Shown here: positions 18,854-29,419 of the stretch, in pieces
Numbering within the stretch: position 1 is the first letter of the stretch
Layout: each line of letters starts with the position of its first letter
Source of the DNA: Thalassospiraceae bacterium LMO-JJ14
Lineage (GTDB): Bacteria > Pseudomonadota > Alphaproteobacteria > Rhodospirillales > Casp-alpha2
Direction of reading: 5' to 3'
Assembly: GCA_021555105.2 (NCBI GenBank)
Contig: CP134604.1
Location: forward strand, 372,001 to 436,000
Length of the DNA stretch: 64,000 bases
Made by a program: the position numbers and the translations under genes
The notes under the pieces: model-generated
Database searches by the model: none
What the model saw: only the letters and a program-made list of their open reading frames with translations
Told to the model about the DNA's origin: nothing

Positions 18854-19313
18854 AGCGGCCGGCAGGCGCTTTTTCACGCCACTTTCTGCCCTGATCGCCG
18901 TCCTTGGCGTGCTTGCCGGATGTGCCGGCAACGCGCCCGCGCCCAACACGGCGCCGGCACAGACGACAACGCCCGCAGCCCCGCAAACGGCGGCCCTGCC
19001 TGCGCCGCGCCCTGCACCGGCGCCCAAGCCGGAGCCGGAAATCGATGCACCGGCACCGGCCGCGGTGATCGGCTGGTCTACGGATGCATTGAACGACGCT
19101 TTCGGCGCAGCCAGTCTGGTGCGTCACGACCTCGGCGCTGAAATCTGGCAATACCGCACCGAACAGTGCGTTCTGTTGTTGTTTTTGTACCCGCAATCAG
19201 GACAAAGCACCGGCCCGCTGACGGTCCGTCACCTTGACATCAGCGGCAGCAAAGATGCGCCGTCCTGCGTCAGGTCCGTGGTCCGAAGCCACCTGCGGCT
19301 CGGCACCGGCTAG
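18846..19313 (+). CDS. Small Pro/Ala-rich lipoprotein of unknown function
   Basis: Not recognised as a named family. It has an N-terminal signal peptide of lipoprotein type (A-V-L-G-V-L-A-G-C, lipobox Cys at residue 26). A Pro/Ala-rich linker follows to about residue 72, then a compact C-terminal domain containing I-W-Q-Y-R-x-E-Q-C-V-L-L-L-F-L-Y-P. That last pattern recalls small alphaproteobacterial lipoproteins of unknown role, from memory only. Total 155 residues. The ATG lies eight bases inside the end of the bactofilin gene, which suggests translational coupling and a shared job at the cell envelope. Confidence 0.75.
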   Translation: MNKAAGRRFFTPLSALIAVLGVLAGCAGNAPAPNTAPAQTTTPAAPQTAALPAPRPAPAPKPEPEIDAPAPAAVIGWSTDALNDAFGAASLVRHDLGAEIWQYRTEQCVLLLFLYPQSGQSTGPLTVRHLDISGSKDAPSCVRSVVRSHLRLGTG

Positions 19314-19331
19314 AGTTACAGACAAGGGCGT

Positions 19332-19970
19332 TCAGGAGAGCGACGTTTTGCCCTTGAAGGCACAGACGTCAATGACCTTGCAGTTCGGGCAGTCCGGCTT
19401 TCTGGCCTTGCAGACATAACGGCCCAGCAGAATCAGCCAGTGATGCGCATGCAGGGCAAATTCCGCAGGCGTTGCTTTCAGAAGCTTCTTTTCGACCGCC
19501 AACGGCGTCTTCCCTGGCGCCAGACCTGTCCGGTTCGAGACCCTGAAAATATGCGTATCGACGGCAATCGTCGGCTCGCCGAACGCGATATTGCGGACCA
19601 CATTGGCGGTCTTTCGGCCGACCCCGGGCAACGCTTCCAGCGCCGCCTGATCGTTGGGCACGACACTGCCGTGCCGCTCGATCAGCAACTGGCTGAGCGC
19701 GATCACGTTCTTTGCCTTGGTATTGTAGAGACCGATGGTCTTGATGTAATCCTTGAGCCCGGCAAGGCCCAGCTTGACCATCGCCTCGGGCGTCTTGACC
19801 TTTTTGAACAGCGGCCGGGTCGCCTTGTTGACGCCGACATCGGTGGCTTGCGCCGACAGCGCGACGGCGACCAGCAGGGTATAGGGGTTTACGTAATGCA
19901 ACTCACCGACGGGTTCCGGGTCGGCATCGCGGAGGCGACTGTAAAACGTGATGACATCGGCTTTTTTCAT
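19332..19970 (-). CDS. nth: Endonuclease III (Nth), DNA glycosylase/AP lyase
   Basis: Base-excision repair enzyme that removes oxidised pyrimidines and cleaves the abasic site. The helix-hairpin-helix G-V-G-R-K-T-A (with the catalytic Lys) and the catalytic Asp in V-D-T-H-I-F-R-V are present. The C-terminal 4Fe-4S ligands are spaced C-x6-C-x2-C-x5-C (C-K-A-R-K-P-D-C-P-N-C-...-C). I chose the ATG at 19970 (MKKADVITFY, 212 residues). An ATG at 19988, or a TTG at 20027 that would overlap the divergent neighbour, are alternatives. It diverges from the DUF2244 gene and converges on the lipoprotein gene. Confidence 0.95.
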   Translation of the reverse strand: MKKADVITFYSRLRDADPEPVGELHYVNPYTLLVAVALSAQATDVGVNKATRPLFKKVKTPEAMVKLGLAGLKDYIKTIGLYNTKAKNVIALSQLLIERHGSVVPNDQAALEALPGVGRKTANVVRNIAFGEPTIAVDTHIFRVSNRTGLAPGKTPLAVEKKLLKATPAEFALHAHHWLILLGRYVCKARKPDCPNCKVIDVCAFKGKTSLS

Positions 19971-20038
19971 GGCTCTGTTATCCCGCATATGCTGCGCCGA
20001 GAAAACCCGGTTGTTGCTTTTTGACAAGATCGCCTAAA

Positions 20039-20569
20039 ATGACGGAAATGGTAACACAACCGCTTACAGACGATCACGATGCAGACGCGACGACGATCCG
20101 CTTTTCAAAGGTCCTGCGTCCACATCGCAGTTCCAGCGAACGCGCGGTCAAAATTGTCTCTCTGTTCGTGCTGTTCCTGTTCATCCCGACCGGCACCGCA
20201 TTTCTGATTGCAGGCGCCTGGCCGGTCTTCGGCTTCATGGGGCTTGAAGTACTCGCCCTGATCTTCGCGCTACGCTACAACCACAGGGTTGGCTCGGCGT
20301 TCGAAGCGATCACCATCAGCGAGCGCGAGTTCCGGTTTTCCAAGGTCGATCACTGGGGCAAGCGCAAGCACTGGTCGTTTCAGCCGCAATGGCTTCAGGT
20401 GCGCCTCGACGGCCCCTCTAAACAATTGATCGCCGGCACGCACGGCAAGCGCATCGTCATCGGCAAGTTTCTCAATCAGGACGAGCGCGAGATGCTGTGC
20501 GAGGTCCTGGCCCACGAAATCCGCAGGTTGGCCGACATCCGCCACGTCGATACGGGCGCTATTTGTTAA
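20039..20569 (+). CDS. DUF2244 domain-containing membrane protein
   Basis: Unknown function. The 176-residue protein has two adjoining hydrophobic helices at about residues 40-80, preceded by a short cytosolic N terminus (L-R-P-H-R-S-S). The rest is a soluble domain containing W-G-K-R-K-H-W-S-F-Q-P-Q-W-L-Q-V. The order F-x-x-x-L-x-P-H-R-S-L/S then two helices then a W-x-x-V-R-x-L/D region is typical of DUF2244 (PF10003), found widely in alphaproteobacteria, often beside nth. The ATG at 20039 is preferred over a TTG at 20021. The 3' end overlaps that of dapB by 11 bases. Confidence 0.85.
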   Translation: MTEMVTQPLTDDHDADATTIRFSKVLRPHRSSSERAVKIVSLFVLFLFIPTGTAFLIAGAWPVFGFMGLEVLALIFALRYNHRVGSAFEAITISEREFRFSKVDHWGKRKHWSFQPQWLQVRLDGPSKQLIAGTHGKRIVIGKFLNQDEREMLCEVLAHEIRRLADIRHVDTGAIC

Positions 20570-21362
20570 GACCCAGCACGTCGCGCATGGAATAAAGCCC
20601 CGGCGCCTTGTCTGCCGCCCACAACGCGGCACGGATCGCCCCCTTGGCAAACAGGCCGCGATCGGCGGCGCGGTGTGTGATTTCGATGCGCTCATCGTCG
20701 GACGCGAAAATCACCGAATGATCGCCGACGACCATGCCGCCACGGAGCGTCGCGAAGCCGATATTGCCGACGGTGCGCTCGCCGGTGTGACCATCGCGGA
20801 CCCGGTCCGAAACCTTGTCCAGATCGACGCCGCGTCCCTTGGCCGCAGCCTGGCCCAACGCCAGCGCGGTGCCGGACGGGGCATCGACCTTGTGGCGGTG
20901 ATGCATTTCGAGAATTTCGATATCGAATTCCGGGCCGAGCATGGTTGCGGCCTGTTCGGCCAGGCCCAACAGGACATTGACGCCGACGGAATAGTTCGCC
21001 GCCTGCACGATCGCCACGGCCTGCGCGGCCGCTTCGATCTTCGCCTGATCGTCGGCGGAAAGCCCGGTGGTGCCGGGCACCAGCGCCGTGCCCGTCTCGG
21101 CGGCCAGCGCCGCGTGCGCGACGGTCGCCGCCGGTGCGGTAAAATCGACGACCGCATCCGAGGCTTCGAACAGTTCGCGCGCGTCGCCGGTGATCTTCAG
21201 GCCCGACGCCGGCAGACCCGCCAACACGGCCGGGTCTTCGCCGACAGCATCCGAGTGCGGCGCTTCCGAGCCGCCGGCCAGTTCGGCCCCCGGCGTTTCA
21301 GCGACGGCCTTGATCAGCATGCGGCCCATGCGTCCGGCACATCCGACAATTCCGATTTTCAT
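20559..21362 (-). CDS. dapB: 4-hydroxy-tetrahydrodipicolinate reductase DapB
   Basis: Reduces the DapA product with NAD(P)H in the diaminopimelate/lysine pathway, supplying peptidoglycan precursor. The 267-residue protein has the dinucleotide motif G-I-V-G-C-A-G-R-M-G at residues 4-13. The catalytic and substrate segment H-H-R-H-K-V-D-A-P-S-G-T-A is present, as is F-A-x-x-x-E-D-E-R-I-E-I-T-H-R-A-like sequence near the end. A strong ribosome site (GAGGAGG) lies before the ATG at 21362. It follows dnaJ on the same strand after 188 bases, a neighbourhood common in alphaproteobacteria. Confidence 0.97.
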   Translation of the reverse strand: MKIGIVGCAGRMGRMLIKAVAETPGAELAGGSEAPHSDAVGEDPAVLAGLPASGLKITGDARELFEASDAVVDFTAPAATVAHAALAAETGTALVPGTTGLSADDQAKIEAAAQAVAIVQAANYSVGVNVLLGLAEQAATMLGPEFDIEILEMHHRHKVDAPSGTALALGQAAAKGRGVDLDKVSDRVRDGHTGERTVGNIGFATLRGGMVVGDHSVIFASDDERIEITHRAADRGLFAKGAIRAALWAADKAPGLYSMRDVLGLNK

Positions 21363-21450
21363 GGCACGCCTCCTCAGCAATCTGTTGAAACGCATATTAC
21401 GTTTTTCGTAACGCGTGTCACGCCTAACGCCATAGTGTCACTGCCGTGAA

Positions 21451-21519
21451 CGCAGGAGTCCCGTCCCCGGCAATGGCAGTTCGCGGAATTTGAGGTCTGT
21501 CCCCCGCGATCGCAGGAGT
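21451..21519. repeat. Two copies of CGCAGGAGT between dnaJ and dapB
   Basis: The nine-base sequence appears at 21451-21459 and 21511-21519 in the 188-base gap, with partly similar flanks (GTGAA / GCGAT before it, TCCC / TGAA after). The gap also holds TTACG-TTTTT-CGTAA at about 21395. This may be a decayed REP-like element, but the match is short. Confidence 0.25.
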
Positions 21520-21550
21520 GAAGGGTTTGGCGGCCAGCTTTAAGCTGCGC

Positions 21551-22702
<1,152 letters not shown>

Positions 22703-22768
22703 TTATTCCCCGAAGCGATCCGTCGGTAAGGGGACCCGGCAATCCGGGCCCCCCTGACCGAACAGCGG

Positions 22769-24703
<1,935 letters not shown>

Positions 24704-24844
24704 AATAACCTCACTTTCTGCGGCGGTCGCTTCCGGCCTTTGCAAGCGCCTGAAACGACCCCTCGGTTAAAAACCGGTCACTGCAGGTAACCGGCCTTCA
24801 AGAATTTCCACTCCCGCCACATGCGATGAACGGATTTGAAAGGG

Positions 24845-24873
24845 ATATAGGCCCGGAAATCCGGGCCTGCAAC
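24845..24873 (-). promoter_or_regulatory. Possible heat-shock promoter for dnaK whose spacer is a perfect palindrome
   Basis: Reading on the minus strand, GTTGCA (24873-24868) and CTATAT (24850-24845) stand 17 bases apart, which resembles the RpoH-type pattern of alphaproteobacteria. The spacer forms nearly all of a 20-base perfect inverted repeat (24849-24868; nine-base arms AGGCCCGGA and TCCGGGCCT). The same hairpin could instead be a weak terminator after grpE, but only TATATCCCTTT follows it. It lies about 140 bases before the dnaK start. Confidence 0.4.
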
Positions 24874-24905
24874 GATTTCTCAACATTATTTTTAGGGGCT
24901 TTTCC

Positions 24906-25682
24906 CTACAATTCCTCGTCGATGTTCGTGCCGGACGGCTTTTTGTCGTCCTCATAGGCGCTGCCGCCCGATGACGACGGTTTTTCGCTCGCCGCTTCAT
25001 CCAGCGTCTGCTGCGAGGGCGTCGGAGCCGGACCCGGCTTGGGGCCGCCCTTCGTCACGCCCACCTTGGCCGGGCGCAGGGGCTGATCATGCAGCGTGTA
25101 GCCAAGTTCCATGACCTGGCCGACCGAGCCGGCCGGCTTCGAGGGGTCTTCGTATTCGAACATCGCCTCGTGATGCTGCGGATCGAAGCGATCGCCCAGC
25201 GGATTGATGATCTTGATACCGTTTCTGGCAAACGCGTTCTGCATTTCACGCGCCGTCATTTCGACGCCTTCGAGCAGGCTTTTGACGGTATCACCGCCTT
25301 CAAGCTTGTCCTTGTCGACGGCTCCAAGCGCGCGGTTGAGGTTATCGGCGACAACCACCATTTCGCGGGCGAACCCGGCAATCGAACGCTTCGACGCATT
25401 TTCCACATCGCGCGATGCCCGGCGGCGCACGTTTTCGGCTTCGGCCAGGGCCCGCAAAAGTTTATCCTTGGCATCCGCCAGTTCCGCTTCCAGATCGAAC
25501 GCCTCGGCTTCGGCAGCAGCCGGCGAATCCTCATCCTCGGCGGCGTCGGTGCGGCCTTCGCCAGCGGCCTCGTCCGGCCCCGCTTCGCCGGCGTCTGCCC
25601 CCTTAGCTTCAGGGGTTTCAGCAGCGGCTTCGTTCTGTTCTTCTTCGGCCTGCTTGTCGGCGTTGTCTTCGCTTTGCATCAT
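24906..25682 (-). CDS. grpE: Nucleotide exchange factor GrpE
   Basis: Releases ADP from DnaK. The 258-residue protein has a long acidic, Glu/Ala-rich N-terminal extension (to about residue 85). The coiled coil and four-helix region follows, with E-A-E-N-V-R-R-R-A near 100 and R-E-M-V-V-V-A-D-N-L-x-R-A. The C-terminal beta domain has F-D-P-Q-x-H-E-A-M-F and E-L-G-Y-T-L-H-D-x-x-L-R-P-A-K-V-x-V. The C-terminal 35 residues after the GrpE signature are Pro/Ser-rich. It sits 25 bases after hrcA and before dnaK. Start ATG at 25682. Confidence 0.97.
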   Translation of the reverse strand: MMQSEDNADKQAEEEQNEAAAETPEAKGADAGEAGPDEAAGEGRTDAAEDEDSPAAAEAEAFDLEAELADAKDKLLRALAEAENVRRRASRDVENASKRSIAGFAREMVVVADNLNRALGAVDKDKLEGGDTVKSLLEGVEMTAREMQNAFARNGIKIINPLGDRFDPQHHEAMFEYEDPSKPAGSVGQVMELGYTLHDQPLRPAKVGVTKGGPKPGPAPTPSQQTLDEAASEKPSSSGGSAYEDDKKPSGTNIDEEL

Positions 25683-25707
25683 CTTCCTATCACTTCAACG
25701 GAGTCCG

Positions 25708-26754
25708 TTATCTAAACCTTTGGCCGATCATCCGGGCCGTATAATCAACCATTGGAATAATCCGCGCATAATTCATTCTCGACGGCCCGATCACCCCGAT
25801 CGCGCCGACAATGTGGCTGGCGTCGTTGCGGTAAGGCCCGACGATCATCGAGCACCCGGCAACATTGAACAGTTTGTTGTCCGCGCCAATGAAGATTTGG
25901 ACTCCTTCGGCACCGTCCGCAAGGCTCAGCAGCTTGAGCATTTCATTTTTTGTCTCCAGTGCCTCGAACAGCGAGCGGATTCGCTCAAGGTCCGTCAGCG
26001 CCGTCACGTCTTCCAAAAGCTTCGCCTGACCGCGCACGATCAACGTCCCCGTCGCGCCAGATTGATCGCCGCTTCCGGACCATGTGGCAAGGCCGCTTTC
26101 GACGACTTTCTGGGTCAGCTCGTCCAGATGCGCGTGATGGCTTTCCAGCTCGGCGACGATTTCATCGTGTGCTTCCTGCAGCGTGCGCCCGACCAGCCGC
26201 GCACTCAGGAAGTTCGTCGCCTGCACCAGCGCCGACGGCGGCAACGTCATCGGCACGGAAATAATGCGGTTTTCGACGACCCCGTTTTCCGTCACCAGAA
26301 CGACAAGCCCGCGCCCCGGACTGAGGCTGAGAAACTCGATATGCTTTAACGGACTGTCGGTTTTCGGTGCGAACACAAGGCTGGCGAAGCCGGTCAGGCC
26401 GGACAGGGTCGAGGTCGCTTCCTCGAGTACCTGATCGACGTTCTGTGACGAGCCCGCGCACTGTGCCTCGATCCGCTTGCGTTCATCGTCGGACAGATTG
26501 CCGACCTCGAGGATACCGTCGACGAAAAGACGCAAGCCCGCTTCCGTCGGCAGCCGGCCCGCCGAGGTGTGCGGCGAGAACAAAAGCCCGGCCTCTTCCA
26601 GATCGGCCATGACGTTGCGGATCGTCGCCGGCGAGAGGCTTTGCGTCATGCGCCTGGACACCGTGCGCGAGCCGACCGGATCGCCGGTGTCGCAATAAGC
26701 CTCGACGATCAGGCGGAAGATCTCCCGCGAGCGCTCGTTCAGTTCGGCAATCAT
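25708..26754 (-). CDS. hrcA: Heat-inducible transcription repressor HrcA
   Basis: Represses chaperone genes by binding CIRCE operators, usually before groESL. The N-terminal winged helix is visible ([40 protein letters not shown]). The C terminus has G-P[14 protein letters not shown]. I chose the ATG at 26754 (MIAELNE, 348 residues), the usual N terminus; upstream TTG or GTG codons in frame are possible. It begins the hrcA-grpE-dnaK-dnaJ order and diverges from rph. I saw no CIRCE sequence in front of it. Confidence 0.95.
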   Translation of the reverse strand: MIAELNERSREIFRLIVEAYCDTGDPVGSRTVSRRMTQSLSPATIRNVMADLEEAGLLFSPHTSAGRLPTEAGLRLFVDGILEVGNLSDDERKRIEAQCAGSSQNVDQVLEEATSTLSGLTGFASLVFAPKTDSPLKHIEFLSLSPGRGLVVLVTENGVVENRIISVPMTLPPSALVQATNFLSARLVGRTLQEAHDEIVAELESHHAHLDELTQKVVESGLATWSGSGDQSGATGTLIVRGQAKLLEDVTALTDLERIRSLFEALETKNEMLKLLSLADGAEGVQIFIGADNKLFNVAGCSMIVGPYRNDASHIVGAIGVIGPSRMNYARIIPMVDYTARMIGQRFR

Positions 26755-26797
26755 CTTTTGTTTCAGCACCTTCCCGCTCACGTACAAAAGTCGGCGT

Positions 26798-26827
26798 TAT
26801 GTAGTTTCCGCCTTTCCTGCCGTCAAC
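26798..26827 (-). promoter_or_regulatory. Possible heat-shock (RpoH-type) promoter for hrcA-grpE
   Basis: On the minus strand GTTGAC (26827-26822) is followed after 17 bases by CTACAT (26804-26799), in the rph/hrcA gap and about 45 bases before the chosen hrcA start. The layout matches the candidate sites before dnaK and hslV. A weak sigma-70 reading, TTGACG-N17-TACATA, covers the same bases. Confidence 0.4.
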
Positions 26828-26937
26828 TCAATGCAAGCCTCTCAATGCCGCCATCAAGGCAAGAAGCAGTTGCCGCCTTTACGCCGCTGGGGCGAGCCGT
26901 TAGCTTGGCCGTCGTTTACCACATGCGGAGAATTCAT

Positions 26938-27654
26938 ATGCGCCCTTCCGGCCGCCAACTCGATCAGATGCGCGACGTGATCCTTGAAACCGACGTCGCG
27001 CGGCATGCCGAAGGGTCGTGCTTTGCCAAGTTCGGCGACACCCACGTGCTGTGCACCGCCAGCGTCGAGCAACGCGTACCGCCATGGATGCGCGACAGCG
27101 GCAAAGGCTGGGTGACGGCGGAATACGGCATGCTGCCACGCTCAACGCACACGCGCTCAAACCGCGAGGCGGCACGAGGCAAACAGTCCGGCCGGACCCA
27201 GGAAATCCAGCGCCTGATCGGCCGCTCACTGCGCGCGGTTACCGATCTGAAAGCCATGGGCGAGCTGCAGATCAAGCTCGATTGCGACGTCATCCAGGCC
27301 GACGGCGGCACGCGCACAGCCAGCATCACCGGCGCTTACGTGGCGTTGTACCGCGCCTTTCAGACATGCCAGAACCTCGGCATCCTCACGGATATTCCGC
27401 TGATCGACAGTGTCGCGGCCATATCGTGCGGCGTGTTCGAGGGCAAATCCGTACTCGATCTCGATTATGACGAGGATTCCAACGCCGAAGCCGATGCCAA
27501 CTTCGTGCTGACCGGGCGTGGCGGCATTGTCGAAATTCAGGGCACCGCCGAGGCCGATCCGTTTTCCGAAGCAACCTTCATGGAACTGATGAACCTTGCG
27601 AAAAAAGGTGTGCAGGAACTGACGCAGGCGCAGAACGCCGCGCTCGGCCTTTAA
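26938..27654 (+). CDS. rph: Ribonuclease PH
   Basis: Phosphorolytic 3' exoribonuclease that trims tRNA precursors. The 238-residue protein is the usual size. It contains [23 protein letters not shown]-like sequence, [29 protein letters not shown] and the C-terminal [13 protein letters not shown]. The ATG at 26938 is preceded by GGAG at 26927-26930. Divergent from hrcA and ten bases before rdgB, an order common in alphaproteobacteria (hrcA / rph-rdgB-hemW). Confidence 0.97.
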   Translation: MRPSGRQLDQMRDVILETDVARHAEGSCFAKFGDTHVLCTASVEQRVPPWMRDSGKGWVTAEYGMLPRSTHTRSNREAARGKQSGRTQEIQRLIGRSLRAVTDLKAMGELQIKLDCDVIQADGGTRTASITGAYVALYRAFQTCQNLGILTDIPLIDSVAAISCGVFEGKSVLDLDYDEDSNAEADANFVLTGRGGIVEIQGTAEADPFSEATFMELMNLAKKGVQELTQAQNAALGL

Positions 27655-27664
27655 GGGCCTGAAC

Positions 27665-28270
27665 GTGGCGCGCCGCTTCGATCAGCCGAAACTGGTCATC
27701 GCCAGCCACAACGTGGGCAAGGTCCGCGAAATCGCCGAGCTTCTTTCACCCTACGGGGTCGAGGTGGTATCTGCCGGTGATCTCGGATTGGCGGAGCCGG
27801 AAGAAACCGGCACAACCTTTATCGACAATGCGCTATTGAAGGCGCACGCGGCAGCGGACGCGGCGAAACTGCCGGCACTTGCCGACGATTCCGGTCTGGC
27901 GGTCAATGCCCTCGACGGTGCGCCCGGCATTTATTCGGCGCGCTGGGCCGGCGCGGGCAAGGACTTCGGTGCGGCCATGGAAAAAGTCGAGGAACTGCTG
28001 AGGGGATCCGAAGACCGTTCCGCCAAATTCGTCTGCGCCCTGGCACTGGCATGGCCGGACGGGCACGCGGACGTTTTCGAAGGCACCGTCCGCGGCGAAA
28101 TCACCTGGCCGCCCCGGGGCGACAAGGGCTTCGGCTACGATCCGATCTTTACCGCGGACGGCGAAGACATCACGTTCGCGGAAATGGAACCGGCCCGAAA
28201 ACACGCCCTGTCGCACCGCGCCGATGCGTTCGCCAAACTGGTCCGGGCCTGCTTCGGCGACACGAAATAG
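27665..28270 (+). CDS. rdgB: RdgB/HAM1-family non-canonical purine NTP pyrophosphatase
   Basis: Removes dITP and XTP from the nucleotide pool, preventing mutagenic incorporation. The 201-residue protein has the N-terminal [14 protein letters not shown] motif, T-F-x-x-N-A-L-x-K-A, the D-D-S-G-L-x-V-x-A-L-x-G-A-P-G-x-Y-S-A-R-x-A signature, and G-F-G-Y-D-P-I-F near residue 155. The start is a GTG at 27665. The next gene, hemW, begins directly at the base after the stop codon, so rph-rdgB-hemW is probably one operon. Confidence 0.97.
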   Translation: MARRFDQPKLVIASHNVGKVREIAELLSPYGVEVVSAGDLGLAEPEETGTTFIDNALLKAHAAADAAKLPALADDSGLAVNALDGAPGIYSARWAGAGKDFGAAMEKVEELLRGSEDRSAKFVCALALAWPDGHADVFEGTVRGEITWPPRGDKGFGYDPIFTADGEDITFAEMEPARKHALSHRADAFAKLVRACFGDTK

Positions 28271-29419
28271 GTGCGCGCGCAACCCCCCGGCTTCGGCGTT
28301 TACGTACACTGGCCGTTTTGCCGGCAGATCTGTCCGTATTGCGATTTCAACGTTCATGCCGCGACGGAAATCGACGAAGCGGCGTGGCGCGAAGCGCTGT
28401 TGTCGGAGCTTGCCCATTACGCTACCGAGCTTGAAGGACGCACCGTCACCAGCCTTTATTTCGGCGGCGGCACACCATCGCTGATGGCCCCCAAAACCGC
28501 TGCCGCGCTGATCGATGCCGTCAGGGACCACTGGTCCGTTGCCGACGATATGGAAATCTCGCTGGAAACCAACCCGACCTCGTCCGAGCGGGCGCGGCTG
28601 CGGGATTTCAAGGCCGCCGGCGTCAACCGGCTGTCGGTCGGCGTTCAGTCCTTCGATGACGCGGCGCTGGCGTTTCTGGGCCGCGACCACGCCGCAACCG
28701 ATGCACTGCGGACCTTGGAAGACGCAATGTCGGTTTTTCAGCGGGTAACGTTCGATCTGATCTATGCGCGGCCCGGACAGACGCCGGATGACTGGCATCG
28801 GGAGCTTGAACAGGCACTGGTGCTCGGGGCCGGTCACCTGTCGCTGTATCAGCTGACTATCGAGAGCGGCACCGCCTTTTTCAAGAAAGGCGTCTCACCC
28901 CCAGACGAAGACATATGCGCCGACATGTTCGAGGCAACGCAGGAAACGCTCGGCGCTGCCGGCATGCCGGCGTATGAAATATCCAACCATGCGCGCCCAG
29001 GGCAGGAAAGCCGTCACAATCTGACGTGCTGGCGCGGCGGCGATTATCTGGGGATCGGTCCCGGCGCCCATGGCCGGTTGAAGATCGCAGGCGCGTTCTT
29101 CGGCACGCACCAGATCCATAACCCGATGCGGTGGCTTAAGCTGGCCACCGAGAACGGCCACGGCACCGCGAAACGCCGCCCGTTGAGCCCCCGGGACCGC
29201 GCGCGGGAACTTGTCATGATGGGCCTCAGACTTGTTGAAGGTGTTGATATTGAAAGGGTTTTGTCAATATCGGGTGTGCGGACAGAAGCAGTTCTCGACG
29301 CCGCGGCAAAAGACCGGCTGCAGGGTGGCGGCCTGATCGAATGGACGGACACCACGCTTCGCGCCACACCCGACGGCCGTCAGCGCCTGAACGCGGTGCT
29401 GGCAGCACTGCTAAACTGA
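28271..29419 (+). CDS. hemW: Radical SAM heme chaperone HemW
   Basis: Radical SAM protein of the HemN family that in characterised cases binds heme and hands it to respiratory proteins, rather than acting as coproporphyrinogen dehydrogenase. The 382-residue sequence has the Fe-S cluster motif C17-x3-C21-x2-C24 in P-F-C-R-Q-I-C-P-Y-C-D-F. It has Y-F-G-G-G-T-P-S for SAM binding and the HemW-type C-terminal domain. The start is GTG at 28271, directly after the rdgB stop. The extra N-terminal cysteine motif of true HemN is absent, supporting HemW. Converges on the LpoA-like gene. Confidence 0.93.
   Translation: MRAQPPGFGVYVHWPFCRQICPYCDFNVHAATEIDEAAWREALLSELAHYATELEGRTVTSLYFGGGTPSLMAPKTAAALIDAVRDHWSVADDMEISLETNPTSSERARLRDFKAAGVNRLSVGVQSFDDAALAFLGRDHAATDALRTLEDAMSVFQRVTFDLIYARPGQTPDDWHRELEQALVLGAGHLSLYQLTIESGTAFFKKGVSPPDEDICADMFEATQETLGAAGMPAYEISNHARPGQESRHNLTCWRGGDYLGIGPGAHGRLKIAGAFFGTHQIHNPMRWLKLATENGHGTAKRRPLSPRDRARELVMMGLRLVEGVDIERVLSISGVRTEAVLDAAAKDRLQGGGLIEWTDTTLRATPDGRQRLNAVLAALLN

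Noticed and set aside
24849-24868. Strong Rho-independent terminator after grpE
   Set aside because: The hairpin is perfect, but no clear U run follows, so a terminator is only an alternative reading.
24704-24905. CIRCE operator before dnaK
   Set aside because: No pair of TTAGCACTC / GAGTGCTAA arms, even allowing several mismatches.
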